A DNA stretch of 64,000 nt from Kushneria phosphatilytica (GTDB taxonomy: Bacteria > Pseudomonadota > Gammaproteobacteria > Pseudomonadales > Halomonadaceae): the NCBI RefSeq assembly GCF_008247605.1, contig NZ_CP043420.1, positions 682,001-746,000 on the forward strand, given 5' to 3'. The notes beneath the pieces are model-generated. The model had not been told where the DNA came from and searched no databases. It saw only the letters and a list, made by a program, of their open reading frames with translations. The position numbers and the translations under genes are program-made. Positions 28,406-36,659 of this stretch are shown one piece after another (the first letter of the stretch is position 1; every line of letters starts with the position of its first letter).

Positions 28406-29338
28406 TCAGCGGTGGCTGCCTTCACCCGCCGGCCGAATACCCGAGAGTACTGAAAATGAAGTTTCCCGGGCGGTACGCAGGAAATCTTCCATCCATGGCT
28501 GGCTCAGTTGTTCCTCGCGTATCGCGGCATAAAGTGTACGCCACAGACCGTGTTCTCCCAGTGACAGGGCGCGCACATAGCCGCGCTCGAGATATTCGGT
28601 CAGTGCCCAGTTGGGCAGGGCGCTGACGCCTCGCTCGCTCGCGACCAGCTGCATCATCATGATCGTCAGTTCGGCGGTGCGGATTTCGCGTGGGGCAATA
28701 CCTGCCGGCGTCAGAAAATGCGAAAAGACGTCCAGTCGCGCCTGTTCTACCGGATAGGTAATGAGCGTTTCATCACGCAGGTCCTGTGGTTCGATCCAGT
28801 CCCGGCTGGCCAGTTTATGCTGGCGGGCTACCGCCAGCAGGCCTTCATAACGAAACAGCGGCGCATAGTGTATGCCGGTCAGCGGCTGGGGATCGGCGGT
28901 AATGACCAGATCCAGTTGTTCGCTGGACAGCAGGGGCAGGGGATCGAAGCTTTGGCCACTGGGGATGTCGACTTCCACCTCCGGCCAGTGATCGCGAAAG
29001 TGGTCGATGGTCGGCATCAGCCACTGAAAGCAGCTATGGCATTCAATGGCCATGTGTAACCGACCTTGTTCGCTCCCCGCCAGACGGCTCAGATCGCGTT
29101 CGGCCAGACGGATCTGTGGCAGTACCTGCTCGGCCAGTGTCAGAACACGCTGGCCCGCACGGGTGAATTGCACCGGGCGGGTTTTGCGATGGAAGAGCGG
29201 GCTACCGATACGCTCTTCCAGATCCTTGAGCTGATGTGACAGGGCAGACTGGGTGAGATGCACCCGTTCGGCGGCCTCCACCAGCGAACCGGTATCACGC
29301 AGGGCAATCAGGGTACGAAGATGACGGAACTCGAGCAT
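28406..29338 (-). CDS. metR: LysR-type regulator of methionine synthesis, MetR
   Basis: 310 residues. Residues 1-60 form the LysR helix-turn-helix (LRTLIALRDTGSLVEAAERV, QSALSHQLKDLEERIGSPLF). The effector domain carries MAIECHSCFQWLMP (about 96-109) and TYPVEQARLDVFSHFLTPAGI (region 195-215), both close to E. coli MetR, which senses homocysteine. The start matches relatives (MLEFRHLRTL), yet no ribosome site precedes it. A perfect MetR site lies 3-15 bases upstream, so it probably represses itself. Its target metE/metH is not in the window. Confidence 0.93.
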   Translation of the reverse strand: MLEFRHLRTLIALRDTGSLVEAAERVHLTQSALSHQLKDLEERIGSPLFHRKTRPVQFTRAGQRVLTLAEQVLPQIRLAERDLSRLAGSEQGRLHMAIECHSCFQWLMPTIDHFRDHWPEVEVDIPSGQSFDPLPLLSSEQLDLVITADPQPLTGIHYAPLFRYEGLLAVARQHKLASRDWIEPQDLRDETLITYPVEQARLDVFSHFLTPAGIAPREIRTAELTIMMMQLVASERGVSALPNWALTEYLERGYVRALSLGEHGLWRTLYAAIREEQLSQPWMEDFLRTARETSFSVLSGIRPAGEGSHR

Positions 29339-29340
29339 TG

Positions 29341-29353
29341 TGAATTTTGTTCA
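29341..29353. promoter_or_regulatory. MetR binding site candidate
   Basis: TGAA-n5-TTCA (TGAATTTTGTTCA on the plus strand) directly before the metR start codon; MetR binds TGAANNNNNTTCA, so autoregulation is likely. Confidence 0.75.
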
Positions 29354-29493
29354 TTTTCCGAGTTGAGTGATTGAGCGCTTCTCAATCGTGCCTGTTCATG
29401 ACACTGAACGCCAGCGCGACATTCGACGAGGCGCTTCATGAATCTGACAGGCGCACGTCGATTTGTCATTGCTTCATTCCGGGGGCGGCATGT

Positions 29494-30579
29494 TCAGAGC
29501 TCGTCTGTCGCCCGGCCGTGACGGCATTCCGAGGCCAGCAGTTGGGCATGTATCGCTGCCTGGCGGGCCAGGTCTGCCGGGCAGAAGGCTGTCGGGTCGA
29601 CAATGCGTCTACCCAGTGCCTGCAGGGTGTTCAGTGAGCCATGGCGCCCATCAGAACTTCGCGCCGGAATCGCCTGCCAGGCGGCGTCTGGCGTATCCCG
29701 GCGGGCAATGGCAAAGGCGAAACTGTAGTTTCCCGGTAACCCCATACGCATGTCTGTCACTACCAGGCGGTTATCGATGATATCAAAGCGTCGAAATGGA
29801 CCCGCGAACCATGCCAGCCGACGGCCTGCGGCAAACTTCAGTGTTGCAGGTGCCAGCTCGGTCGAGCGCGAGAAACTGTCCAGTTGTAGTTCATCAGCAT
29901 CATCAAACAGGCTGATCATGCCCTCGAGCTGACGCTCGTCGTCGATGACGGTGACCCGCCACAGCAGACTGGTCAGCGGTGCCGGTTGAACCATGACGGC
30001 CTGATCCTCCAGCCCGCGGGCAGCCAGTTCCGGCGTCAGACGCGCCATGACCTCGGCTTTGGCGCCTATCGTAAAGGCCAGATAGAGCGACGACAGGCCG
30101 AGACCGATCATGGAGATGCGCCGCGGTTGACCCCGGATCAGGCCTGCGATCAGGGCGATCAGCATCGGCAGGGTATAAAGCGGATCGATAATGAAAATGG
30201 TCTTCCAGGCCACCGGCGGCGAGGAAATCGGCCACAGCAGCTGGGTACCGTAAGTGGTGAAGGCATCCAGTAGCGGATGGGTCAGCAGAATCAGGGCACA
30301 GAACCACCACCAGCGTTTGAAGCCAATGGCTCGTGTATGCCGCCAGCGCGATAGCAGTATCGCCAGCAGAGTAGCGACGCCGGTCAGTACCAGCAGGGAG
30401 TGACTGAAACTGCGGTGGTAGGTGTAATCGGCGACGGCATCACCGAAGTCGAGAAAACTATCGAGATCGGGGATTGTCGCCAGTACGGCGCCGGCGACGA
30501 GTGCGCGCCGGCCAAGCTGGCGGCCCAGTACGGCGCCGCCGAGGGTAGCGCCCAGACACGCCTGGGTGACCGAATCCAT
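29494..30579 (-). CDS. Membrane-bound metal-dependent hydrolase (YdjM/DUF457 type)
   Basis: 361 residues with several N-terminal helices. The family motif set is present: DSVTQACLGATLGGAVLG (start), IPDLDSFLD (about 36-44), YHRSFSHSLL (about 53-62, metal His pair), and LLTHPLLDAFTTYGTQLLWP (about 97-116). These His/Asp residues bind metal in the membrane in the family model. The C-terminal 170 residues are soluble. Some relatives are LexA-regulated in E. coli, but I see no LexA box. Function unknown; substrate probably lipid-like. Divergent from a DNA-repair-like gene 90 bases away. Confidence 0.85.
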   Translation of the reverse strand: MDSVTQACLGATLGGAVLGRQLGRRALVAGAVLATIPDLDSFLDFGDAVADYTYHRSFSHSLLVLTGVATLLAILLSRWRHTRAIGFKRWWWFCALILLTHPLLDAFTTYGTQLLWPISSPPVAWKTIFIIDPLYTLPMLIALIAGLIRGQPRRISMIGLGLSSLYLAFTIGAKAEVMARLTPELAARGLEDQAVMVQPAPLTSLLWRVTVIDDERQLEGMISLFDDADELQLDSFSRSTELAPATLKFAAGRRLAWFAGPFRRFDIIDNRLVVTDMRMGLPGNYSFAFAIARRDTPDAAWQAIPARSSDGRHGSLNTLQALGRRIVDPTAFCPADLARQAAIHAQLLASECRHGRATDEL

Positions 30580-30669
30580 GTCCTCTCCTTGTGCTTCAGC
30601 GCAAACATGCCTTCCGCCCGCTACCCTGTGTAGCAGACAGCATCATCCATGGGTTTCAGGGAGTGTGGC

Positions 30670-31362
30670 ATGCCGCTCGACAAGCGCCATCGCGAAGCCT
30701 TCAGGCAGTTATCAGCCGAGACCGAAGGCATCGACACGCAGATCTATCAGCGCTTCGGGCGCGATCCTGGCGAGCCCATTATCGGGCTGGGCAAGCGCAA
30801 TGCGCGGCTGGGCTTCTTCGGACGTGATCCGGGTCGTGACGAGGTCAGGCACGGTGAGCCCTTTATCGGGGCTGGTGGGCAGATCGTTCGTCGGGTGCTC
30901 AGCGAACACCTGTATGGTGAGCCGCCGGCCGATTTCGAAGCGGCACAGAAGCTGGGCCGGGATTTCTTCTGGATCAATACGGTGCCCTACAAGCCTACGG
31001 GTAACAAGGCCTGGTCGATGAAGGTCAAGCGACGCTTTCATCCACTGATGCGCGAACTGCTGGTGACCCTCTGGGAGGGGCGCACCCTGATTACGCTGGG
31101 ACGAGAAGCCTTTCTCTGGTTTGGCATCGATCAGCCGAAGGAAGAGCGTGATCGCTTGGAGGCGTTCTGGAAGCGGGAAGACCGTTTCGAGTCCTGCTGT
31201 GAGGTCACGCTGGAAGATCCGGAGGGTCGACAACAGACCTTCACGCTCTACCCGCTGCCGCATCCCTCGCCGCTCAATCAGACCTGGTATGCGCGCTTTC
31301 CCGGCCTCTTGAAGCAGCGGCTGGAACAGATCGAGCTGACATCTGATTCGCTGACTTTCTGA
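30670..31362 (+). CDS. Uracil-DNA glycosylase superfamily protein
   Basis: 230 residues. GLGKRNARLGFFGRDPGRDEV (about 39-59) holds the water-activating loop region, followed by HGEPFIGAGGQIVRRVL (about 62-78), WINTVPYKPTGNKAWS (about 100-115), and a late PLPHPSPLNQTW (about 200-211) that matches the leucine-loop HPSP motif. This is the layout of family 4/5 or TDG-like glycosylases. The ATG at 30670 has agggag upstream; 30649 has none. Which damaged base it removes, or whether it is active, is not fixed by the sequence. Confidence 0.8.
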   Translation: MPLDKRHREAFRQLSAETEGIDTQIYQRFGRDPGEPIIGLGKRNARLGFFGRDPGRDEVRHGEPFIGAGGQIVRRVLSEHLYGEPPADFEAAQKLGRDFFWINTVPYKPTGNKAWSMKVKRRFHPLMRELLVTLWEGRTLITLGREAFLWFGIDQPKEERDRLEAFWKREDRFESCCEVTLEDPEGRQQTFTLYPLPHPSPLNQTWYARFPGLLKQRLEQIELTSDSLTF

Positions 31363-31384
31363 CCGCTTTAGCCCACGAGGCATG

Positions 31385-31415
31385 AAAAGGGCGCCATCGC
31401 ATTGCGATGGCGCCC
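31385..31415 (-). terminator. Terminator of the TonB receptor gene
   Basis: Twelve-base-pair stem GGGCGCCATCGC/GCGATGGCGCCC with loop att; read on the minus strand it is followed by TTTT. Confidence 0.9.
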
Positions 31416-31436
31416 GTACAGCCGTTGACCGACCAA

Positions 31437-33668
31437 TCAGAAGCGATAGCTGACGGTGGCAGTCACGTTGCGTTCCTGGCCGTAGTAGCAGTTACGCAGG
31501 CTGGTGCAGGAAGAGACGTACTTCTTGTCCAGCAGGTTGTTGGCGTTGACCCGGACATTCAGCCCGTTCAGATCGGGCGTGAGCTGGCCCAGATCATAGG
31601 AGGCCATGGCGTCGACCAGAGTATAGGCCGGCACCTGCGTGGTGTTCTCATCATCCGCCCAGCTGCTGCCGACATAGCGTACCCCGGCACCCAGTGCCAA
31701 TCCATTGAACCGACCACTGTCGAAGTCGTACTTGCCCCAGGCGGAGGCCATGTGGCGCGGGGCCTCGTAGGGTGTATTGCCTTCGGTGTCGTCCGTGGTT
31801 TTGACGTACTCCATATCGGTATAGGTGTAGGCCGCCAGCAGTGAGAACTGCTCGGTGAGATGGGTCTTCGCCGAGAGCTCTACCCCGTGGGTGCGCACCT
31901 TGCCGATGGGCTCATAGTAATTGGTGTCGGGGATCGATTCGGCCACATTGGTCTGGGTCAGACGGTAGACCGAGACGGTGTACTGATCCTCGGTGCCTGG
32001 CGGCTGATACTTGACCCCGGCTTCATACTGATTGCCCTCGGTCGGTCCCAGGATGTCACCATCTTCGCCTTCACGTGTATTCGGATTGAAGGACTCCGAA
32101 TAGCTGAGGTAGGGCGAAATGCCGTTATCGAAGGCATAGAGCAGTCCCGCACGGCCGCTGAAGTGACTCTGGTTGTCGCGGGCGCTGGAGCCGTCATTGC
32201 GATCATCACTGGTCGCCCGGGCCCAGTCCTCGCGGCCGCTCAGATTCAGGCGCCAGCCGCCCAGTGCCAGCTGATCCTGCAGATAGACGCCGGTCTGCTC
32301 CACCTTGTGGCGGAAACTGTCGGCGGGTCTATTGTAGGTGACGCCGGGATTGCCATAGTCCGGATCAAAGGCGTTGATCGGGTTGGCATTGCCGAACTGC
32401 CAGGTACCGGTGTTCTGGCGGTGCTGGTAATCCAGCCCCACCAGCACGGTGTGTTTGACCGGGCCGGTATCGAAATCGGCCTGCAGCTGGTTGTCAACGG
32501 CATAGGCCTTCAGTGACTCATTGGAGCGGCTGGCACCGCGGTTCAGCATCTCGCCATCATCGACGTAATTCCTGCCATCGCTACCGACCGTGCTGTAGAT
32601 CTGGTTGTAATCGATATCCATCGACAGGTAGCGGAAGTTCTGGCGCGCGGTGAAAATATCGTTGAAGCGATGCTCGAAGTGATAGCCGAACATCCGCTGG
32701 TAGCGATCGAAACGGTTGTAGCCGGGGTCACCATCGAAGAAGTGGCGGCTGATCTTGCGGCCATTGTGATCATGAATGGTGCCATCTGCCGGCACGAAGC
32801 CGTAGAAGCCGCTCTCGGGGTCATGTTGCAGATAGGCCATCAGCGTCAGCGTAGTGTCCTCGTCGGGGGCGAAGGTCACCGAGGGCGCAATGGTGTAGCG
32901 CTCCTGCTTGCTGTGGTGATACATGGTGTCCGAGGCGTCCGCCTGACCGACCAGCCGATAGGCGATGGTCTGGTCCTCATTGACCGGACCGCTGAAATCG
33001 AACCGGGCGGCGCGCTGACCGTTGGTGCCGAACTCCGTCTGCAGTTCGTGATAGGGCTGAAAGCGCGGACGCTTGCTGGTCAGGGCCACCATGCCGCCGG
33101 GCTGGTTCTGCCCGTAGAGCACTGAAGAGGGGCCCTTGAAGACATCGACACGCTCGAGGAAGTACGGGTCGATCTGGGGGGTGTTATAGGCGCCGGCATC
33201 GCCGAGTAACTTCAGCCCATCGAGATAGACATTATCGAGATTACTGGTCCCGCCAAAGCCGCGCAGGGTGATGAAGTCGTAGCGACTGTTGCCGGCACCG
33301 CGCCCACTGGCAAACACCCCCGGCGTGTAGCGCAGGGCCTGCTGGACCGATTCGGAGCCCTGATCCTCGATCTGCTGCCGGGTCACCACCGAAACCGACT
33401 GCGGCGTCTCGTTCAGTGGCGTATCGGTCTTGGTGGCACTGGTACTGGTATCGGCGGTATAGCCTTCGGTCGGCGCCAACGCGTCGCGCAGTCGATCCGA
33501 CGTGACGGTGACGGTCTGAGCGGTGGTCGTCGTAGTGGCCGTGGTGGTGCTGGCGGTGTTATCGCCCTCGGCCAGTGCCGGCTGGGCCAGCGTGCCGAGT
33601 AGTGCGGTCAGCAGCAGGGAGCGGCCGACAGGAGGATGGAAATGGTAGCTGGGCGATGACGCTGACAT
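31437..33668 (-). CDS. TonB-dependent siderophore receptor
   Basis: 743-residue outer-membrane receptor. Signal peptide ends near Ala-Leu-Ala (about 33), then a Thr-rich linker, the plug domain (about 75-215: TPQSVSVVTRQQIEDQG, ALRYTPGVFASGRG) and a 22-strand barrel that ends in Phe (VTATVSYRF). Plug motif YGQNQPGGMV is like FhuA/FpvA hydroxamate receptors, so ferrichrome- or coprogen-type substrates are possible but not proven. A Fur box in the promoter means iron starvation turns it on. No siderophore synthesis or ABC permease gene is near. A strong terminator follows. Confidence 0.92.
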   Translation of the reverse strand: MSASSPSYHFHPPVGRSLLLTALLGTLAQPALAEGDNTASTTTATTTTTAQTVTVTSDRLRDALAPTEGYTADTSTSATKTDTPLNETPQSVSVVTRQQIEDQGSESVQQALRYTPGVFASGRGAGNSRYDFITLRGFGGTSNLDNVYLDGLKLLGDAGAYNTPQIDPYFLERVDVFKGPSSVLYGQNQPGGMVALTSKRPRFQPYHELQTEFGTNGQRAARFDFSGPVNEDQTIAYRLVGQADASDTMYHHSKQERYTIAPSVTFAPDEDTTLTLMAYLQHDPESGFYGFVPADGTIHDHNGRKISRHFFDGDPGYNRFDRYQRMFGYHFEHRFNDIFTARQNFRYLSMDIDYNQIYSTVGSDGRNYVDDGEMLNRGASRSNESLKAYAVDNQLQADFDTGPVKHTVLVGLDYQHRQNTGTWQFGNANPINAFDPDYGNPGVTYNRPADSFRHKVEQTGVYLQDQLALGGWRLNLSGREDWARATSDDRNDGSSARDNQSHFSGRAGLLYAFDNGISPYLSYSESFNPNTREGEDGDILGPTEGNQYEAGVKYQPPGTEDQYTVSVYRLTQTNVAESIPDTNYYEPIGKVRTHGVELSAKTHLTEQFSLLAAYTYTDMEYVKTTDDTEGNTPYEAPRHMASAWGKYDFDSGRFNGLALGAGVRYVGSSWADDENTTQVPAYTLVDAMASYDLGQLTPDLNGLNVRVNANNLLDKKYVSSCTSLRNCYYGQERNVTATVSYRF

Positions 33669-33742
33669 GATCGCTTTGTTCCCTGGAATAAAGGCCCGTG
33701 CGGCGGGTCGTTTATCGAATACTCCGGTGCCTGAAAGAGAAT

Positions 33743-33761
33743 GTTATTGATATTCAATCTC
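33743..33761 (-). promoter_or_regulatory. Fur box of the TonB receptor
   Basis: GTTATTGATATTCAATCTC (plus strand) matches about 14 of 19 positions of the Fur consensus, with the core ATTGA-tat-TCAAT palindrome. It is 75-93 bases before the receptor start. Confidence 0.72.
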
Positions 33762-33823
33762 ATTCGTGAGCCAATCCTACACCGGATGACAGGATTACGC
33801 ACCCCCTCCGGCTCAGGATTGTT

Positions 33824-34228
33824 TCAGTCGGGCCGCACGGCATAACGGCCGCTGCCGATGAACAGCACGGCCAGGGCCGCACTGAGCAGTAGCACTTCCG
33901 TTTCGATGGCCCAACCACCGACCTGGTCGAGGGAGAACAGTGCGCCGCGCCTGAACAGCAGGAGGGCAACCAGCATATTGACCGCAGCGAGTGCGCCGCC
34001 CAGCCGGGCTCGCCATCCCAGTAACATCATCAGCGGGGCAACCAGCTCGCCCACAAAGACCAGCCAGGCAGCCTGTTCGGGCACGCCCCAGTGCTGTAAC
34101 CGAGCGCCGATAGGGTGCACTGCGCTGCCATTGCCGACCTTGGCGATGCCATGCAACAGCAGGGTGATGCTCAAGCCCAGGCGCAGCAACAGCTTACCGA
34201 CGGCTTCGTTGTAGAACAGGGTCATCAT
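33824..34228 (-). CDS. DoxX family membrane protein
   Basis: 134 residues, four hydrophobic helices. GLSITLLLHGIAKVGNG (about 14-30), FVGELVAPLMMLLGWRARLGG (region 56-76), VNMLVALLLFRRG and a final LLLSAALAVLFIG are the DoxX pattern. Start ATG 34228 follows ggagccgaatc; the longer frame to 34321 has no site. DoxX proteins are tied to thiosulfate:quinone oxidation or to membrane-associated oxidoreductases, but most have no known role. No partner gene is seen. Not clearly in an operon with the TonB receptor, from which a 155-base gap with the Fur box separates it. Confidence 0.85.
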   Translation of the reverse strand: MMTLFYNEAVGKLLLRLGLSITLLLHGIAKVGNGSAVHPIGARLQHWGVPEQAAWLVFVGELVAPLMMLLGWRARLGGALAAVNMLVALLLFRRGALFSLDQVGGWAIETEVLLLSAALAVLFIGSGRYAVRPD

Positions 34229-34447
34229 GATTCGGCTCCGATAATGGCGGCCATGACAGACTTTGCCAGCAATGCGGGTACAACCTGATGCAGGCCGCTC
34301 ATTCGTGGAAAAGGCTCTCACCGGGCGGCCGTTACTTTGCCATCCCGGGCCATGGCATACCAGCGATCACTGGTTGAGCCTGCTATCATTGGCGCTGTCA
34401 TGAGCATGATCGAGCACTATCGATCACCCATACGCGTGGAGCACTTT

Positions 34448-34891
34448 ATGCAATATCTGCACACCATGGTTCGAATCAGCGACATCGATGAGTCGCTGCA
34501 CTTCTTCTGCGATCTGCTCGGGATGAAGGAAGTGCGCCGACGGGAGAGCGAAAAGGGGCGTTTCACCCTGATCTTTCTCGCGGCCGACGAAGATGAGCAG
34601 CGCTCCAGCGAGCTCAAGAGCCCGGAACTGGAGCTGACGTGGAACTGGGATCCCGAAGAATTGACGAAGGATGCTCGCAACTTCGGTCATCTGGCCTATC
34701 GCGTGGAGAACATCTACGACACTTGCCAGAAACTCATGGACAACGGTGTAACGATCAATCGTCCGCCTCGTGATGGTCACATGGCGTTCGTGAAATCGCC
34801 CGACGGTATTTCGATCGAGCTGCTGCAAAAGGGCGATGCGCTGGATGCGCGCGAGCCCTGGGCGTCGATGGAGAATACCGGAAGCTGGTAA
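34448..34891 (+). CDS. gloA: Glyoxalase I-like VOC protein (GloA type)
   Basis: 147 residues from ATG 34448 (gtggag upstream). Lactoylglutathione lyase motif set: YLHTMVRISDIDESL (His5), LELTWNWDPEELT (Glu), RNFGHLAYRV (His), and ISIELLQKGD (Glu). These are the metal ligands of glyoxalase I, though the short loops and the tail PWASMENTGSW fit the gammaproteobacterial VOC family annotated as GloA-like and not proven to act on methylglyoxal. An open frame to 34337 is extended without a ribosome site. Converges on the PAP2 genes over a bidirectional terminator. Confidence 0.78.
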   Translation: MQYLHTMVRISDIDESLHFFCDLLGMKEVRRRESEKGRFTLIFLAADEDEQRSSELKSPELELTWNWDPEELTKDARNFGHLAYRVENIYDTCQKLMDNGVTINRPPRDGHMAFVKSPDGISIELLQKGDALDAREPWASMENTGSW

Positions 34892-34915
34892 CCCTGTAAT
34901 TCCGGCTATTGTCGC

Positions 34916-34950
34916 AAAACCGCTCGATACACCGTATCGAGCGGTTTTTT
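34916..34950. terminator. Bidirectional terminator between glyoxalase-like and PAP2 genes
   Basis: AAAACCGCTCGATAC / GTATCGAGCGGTTTT with a three-base loop; runs of A and T at both ends. Confidence 0.93.
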
Positions 34951-34978
34951 CATGGCAAACGGGTGCTCCCGACAAGAT

Positions 34979-35677
34979 CTAGCGTGTGGCGGGGCCGGGG
35001 ATCAGGCGACCGATTCGTTCCACCAGCGTTGGAGCCAGCGGTGTGCACAAAAGCCAGGGCAGGATCAGCAGGGCGATCGACAGTGAGCCCATGTAGACAT
35101 CGCTGAACCAGTGCGCGCCGACCATGATGCGTGGAGCGCTGAGCAGTACCACAAAGGCCATGCTCATCCATGCCGGTCGTCGATCGGCAAAACGCAGCAT
35201 GAAGCCCGCGAAGATCATCAGCATCAATCCGTGATCTCCCGGAAAACTGTTATGAGCGCCATCCTTGGTAGGAATCGTAACGACATCGGTCAAATGGCGA
35301 GCGTGCTCGAAAAAACGCGTCGGGCTGGGATGACCGTAGCGGATGCCCTTGTCGGTCAGTAGCGCCATCAGTGCTGCGGTAAGCAGCATGGTCAGGCCAA
35401 TACCCAGCCAGCGCCGGGTACGCTGTGGACGAGGGTCACGATGCATGGCATACCAGAACAGGACGCCCATGACGGCAAATGAGGCTGCGTCGAACAATCG
35501 ATGATTCAGGATGGCCAGCAGATCATCCCACCATCCTCCCTGGGGCGAGATCAGGTCGTTGAAAAACCAGAAGATATGATCATCCAGATCGGTCCATACC
35601 ATCAAATGCGGCAGACCCCAGCTGAGCAATAACAGAATACCCAGCGTGTTGAACAGCATGATGCGCTTGAGATACAT
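34979..35677 (-). CDS. PAP2 superfamily phosphatase, copy 2
   Basis: 232-residue inner-membrane protein. The lipid phosphatase signature is complete: Lys-x6-Arg region near 115 (TDKGIRYGHPSP), SFPGDHGLMLMIFAG (about 150) and GAHWFSDVYMGS (about 190) with the catalytic His. The start at 35677 follows aaggaaggctc; an in-frame ATG at 35692 overlaps the stop of the upstream paralogue, so coupling is possible. In relatives such as LpxT or UppP-like PAP2 enzymes the substrate is undecaprenyl diphosphate or lipid A. Near-duplicate of the next gene upstream. Confidence 0.88.
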   Translation of the reverse strand: MYLKRIMLFNTLGILLLLSWGLPHLMVWTDLDDHIFWFFNDLISPQGGWWDDLLAILNHRLFDAASFAVMGVLFWYAMHRDPRPQRTRRWLGIGLTMLLTAALMALLTDKGIRYGHPSPTRFFEHARHLTDVVTIPTKDGAHNSFPGDHGLMLMIFAGFMLRFADRRPAWMSMAFVVLLSAPRIMVGAHWFSDVYMGSLSIALLILPWLLCTPLAPTLVERIGRLIPGPATR

Positions 35678-35691
35678 GAGCCTTCCTTCCA

Positions 35692-36408
35692 TCAGTGCCG
35701 CGGCCGGCTGATCACGCGCTGCTGAAGCAGTACCAGTGCGCGATCGAGAGGACCGACAAGTCCGTTGATAACAGGGGTGCAGAGCAGCCAGGGCAGGATG
35801 ACCAGGGCCATGGCCAGTGAGCCCATGTAGACGTCGCTGACCCAGTGAGCGCCAACCATGATGCGTGGCGCGGTGGCGATTACGGTCATCAGCACCGCTG
35901 TCAGGGCAATTCGGCGCACCGCAAAGCGCAGCATGAAGCTGGCAAAGATCATGGCCATCAGTCCGTGATCACTGGGAAAGCTGTCCGATGCAGTATCCTT
36001 GGCCGGCAGGGTGGTCAGACTGCTCAGATGGTTGGCCTGGGGGAACCAGAGGGTGGGGCTGGGCCGCGCCAGCAGCAGATGATCATGCAGCAGACTGCCC
36101 AGCAGGGCAGCCACGATCGCCATGACCACCGAGATCGCCAGCCATTTGTGCCAGCTGCCCTGCCGATCCAGGCGCATGGCCATGAACAGCAGCACAAGCA
36201 TGATGACAAACAGCACCTGATCGAATGCCCGGGTGTTGAGCAGCGCCATCAGTTCGGTCCAGTGGGGGTAGAGCGGCGTGATGAACTGATTGAAAAAGAA
36301 AAAGACATCGTCATCCAGTGATGTCCAGAACAACAGGGACGGTAGCCACCAGCTCAGTACCAGGGCAGCACCTGTCAGATTGTAGAAAAGTATCGGGCGC
36401 AGTTTCAT
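35692..36408 (-). CDS. PAP2 superfamily phosphatase, copy 1
   Basis: 238 residues, clearly a paralogue of the downstream gene (MKLRPILFYNLTG against MYLKRIMLFNTLG at the start; SFPSDHGLMAMIFASFML and GAHWVSDVYMGSLAMAL in the active site). Six helices expected, catalytic residues outside. First gene of the pair, with a PmrA/BasR-like repeat and an inverted repeat upstream. Could dephosphorylate undecaprenyl diphosphate or transfer phosphate to lipid A; the choice cannot be made. Confidence 0.9.
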   Translation of the reverse strand: MKLRPILFYNLTGAALVLSWWLPSLLFWTSLDDDVFFFFNQFITPLYPHWTELMALLNTRAFDQVLFVIMLVLLFMAMRLDRQGSWHKWLAISVVMAIVAALLGSLLHDHLLLARPSPTLWFPQANHLSSLTTLPAKDTASDSFPSDHGLMAMIFASFMLRFAVRRIALTAVLMTVIATAPRIMVGAHWVSDVYMGSLAMALVILPWLLCTPVINGLVGPLDRALVLLQQRVISRPRH

Positions 36409-36446
36409 GACGCGGATCGATGTTTACGGGCCAGCCCTCATGATAA

Positions 36447-36463
36447 TTTAATCCTTTCATAAG
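36447..36463 (+). promoter_or_regulatory. PmrA/BasR-like direct repeat before the PAP2 pair
   Basis: TTTAAT-n5-CATAAG, fitting YTTAAK-N5-YTTAAK with one mismatch, 39 bases before the first PAP2 start. Part of a set of four such repeats in this window. Confidence 0.4.
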
Positions 36464-36491
36464 GAACAGTGTTTTGTAACTGACTGTTCCT
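36462..36491. repeat. Inverted repeat AGGAACAGT-n12-ACTGTTCCT
   Basis: Nine-base arms, perfect, in the 251-base gap between the PAP2 genes and valS. It could be an operator or a hairpin; the rest of the gap shows no gene. Confidence 0.5.
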
Positions 36492-36604
36492 GAATGAACT
36501 ACAGGCTCACCCAAATGATTGGCGTCTGCTTTGAGGGGATTTTATTGCTCGCAGGGGCTGGCTTGCTGGCAGGGCGACGGTTCACCTGATCCGGGGGCTG
36601 CAAG

Positions 36605-36640
36605 AAAAGGGCCCTGCAGTCGTCGACTACAGGGCCCTTT
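36605..36640 (-). terminator. Terminator of valS
   Basis: AAAGGGCCCTG / CAGGGCCCTTT with an inner AGTCG/CGACT stem, read on the minus strand with a T-rich end. Confidence 0.85.
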
Positions 36641-36659
36641 GCCCGGGGCTTGCGCCGGT

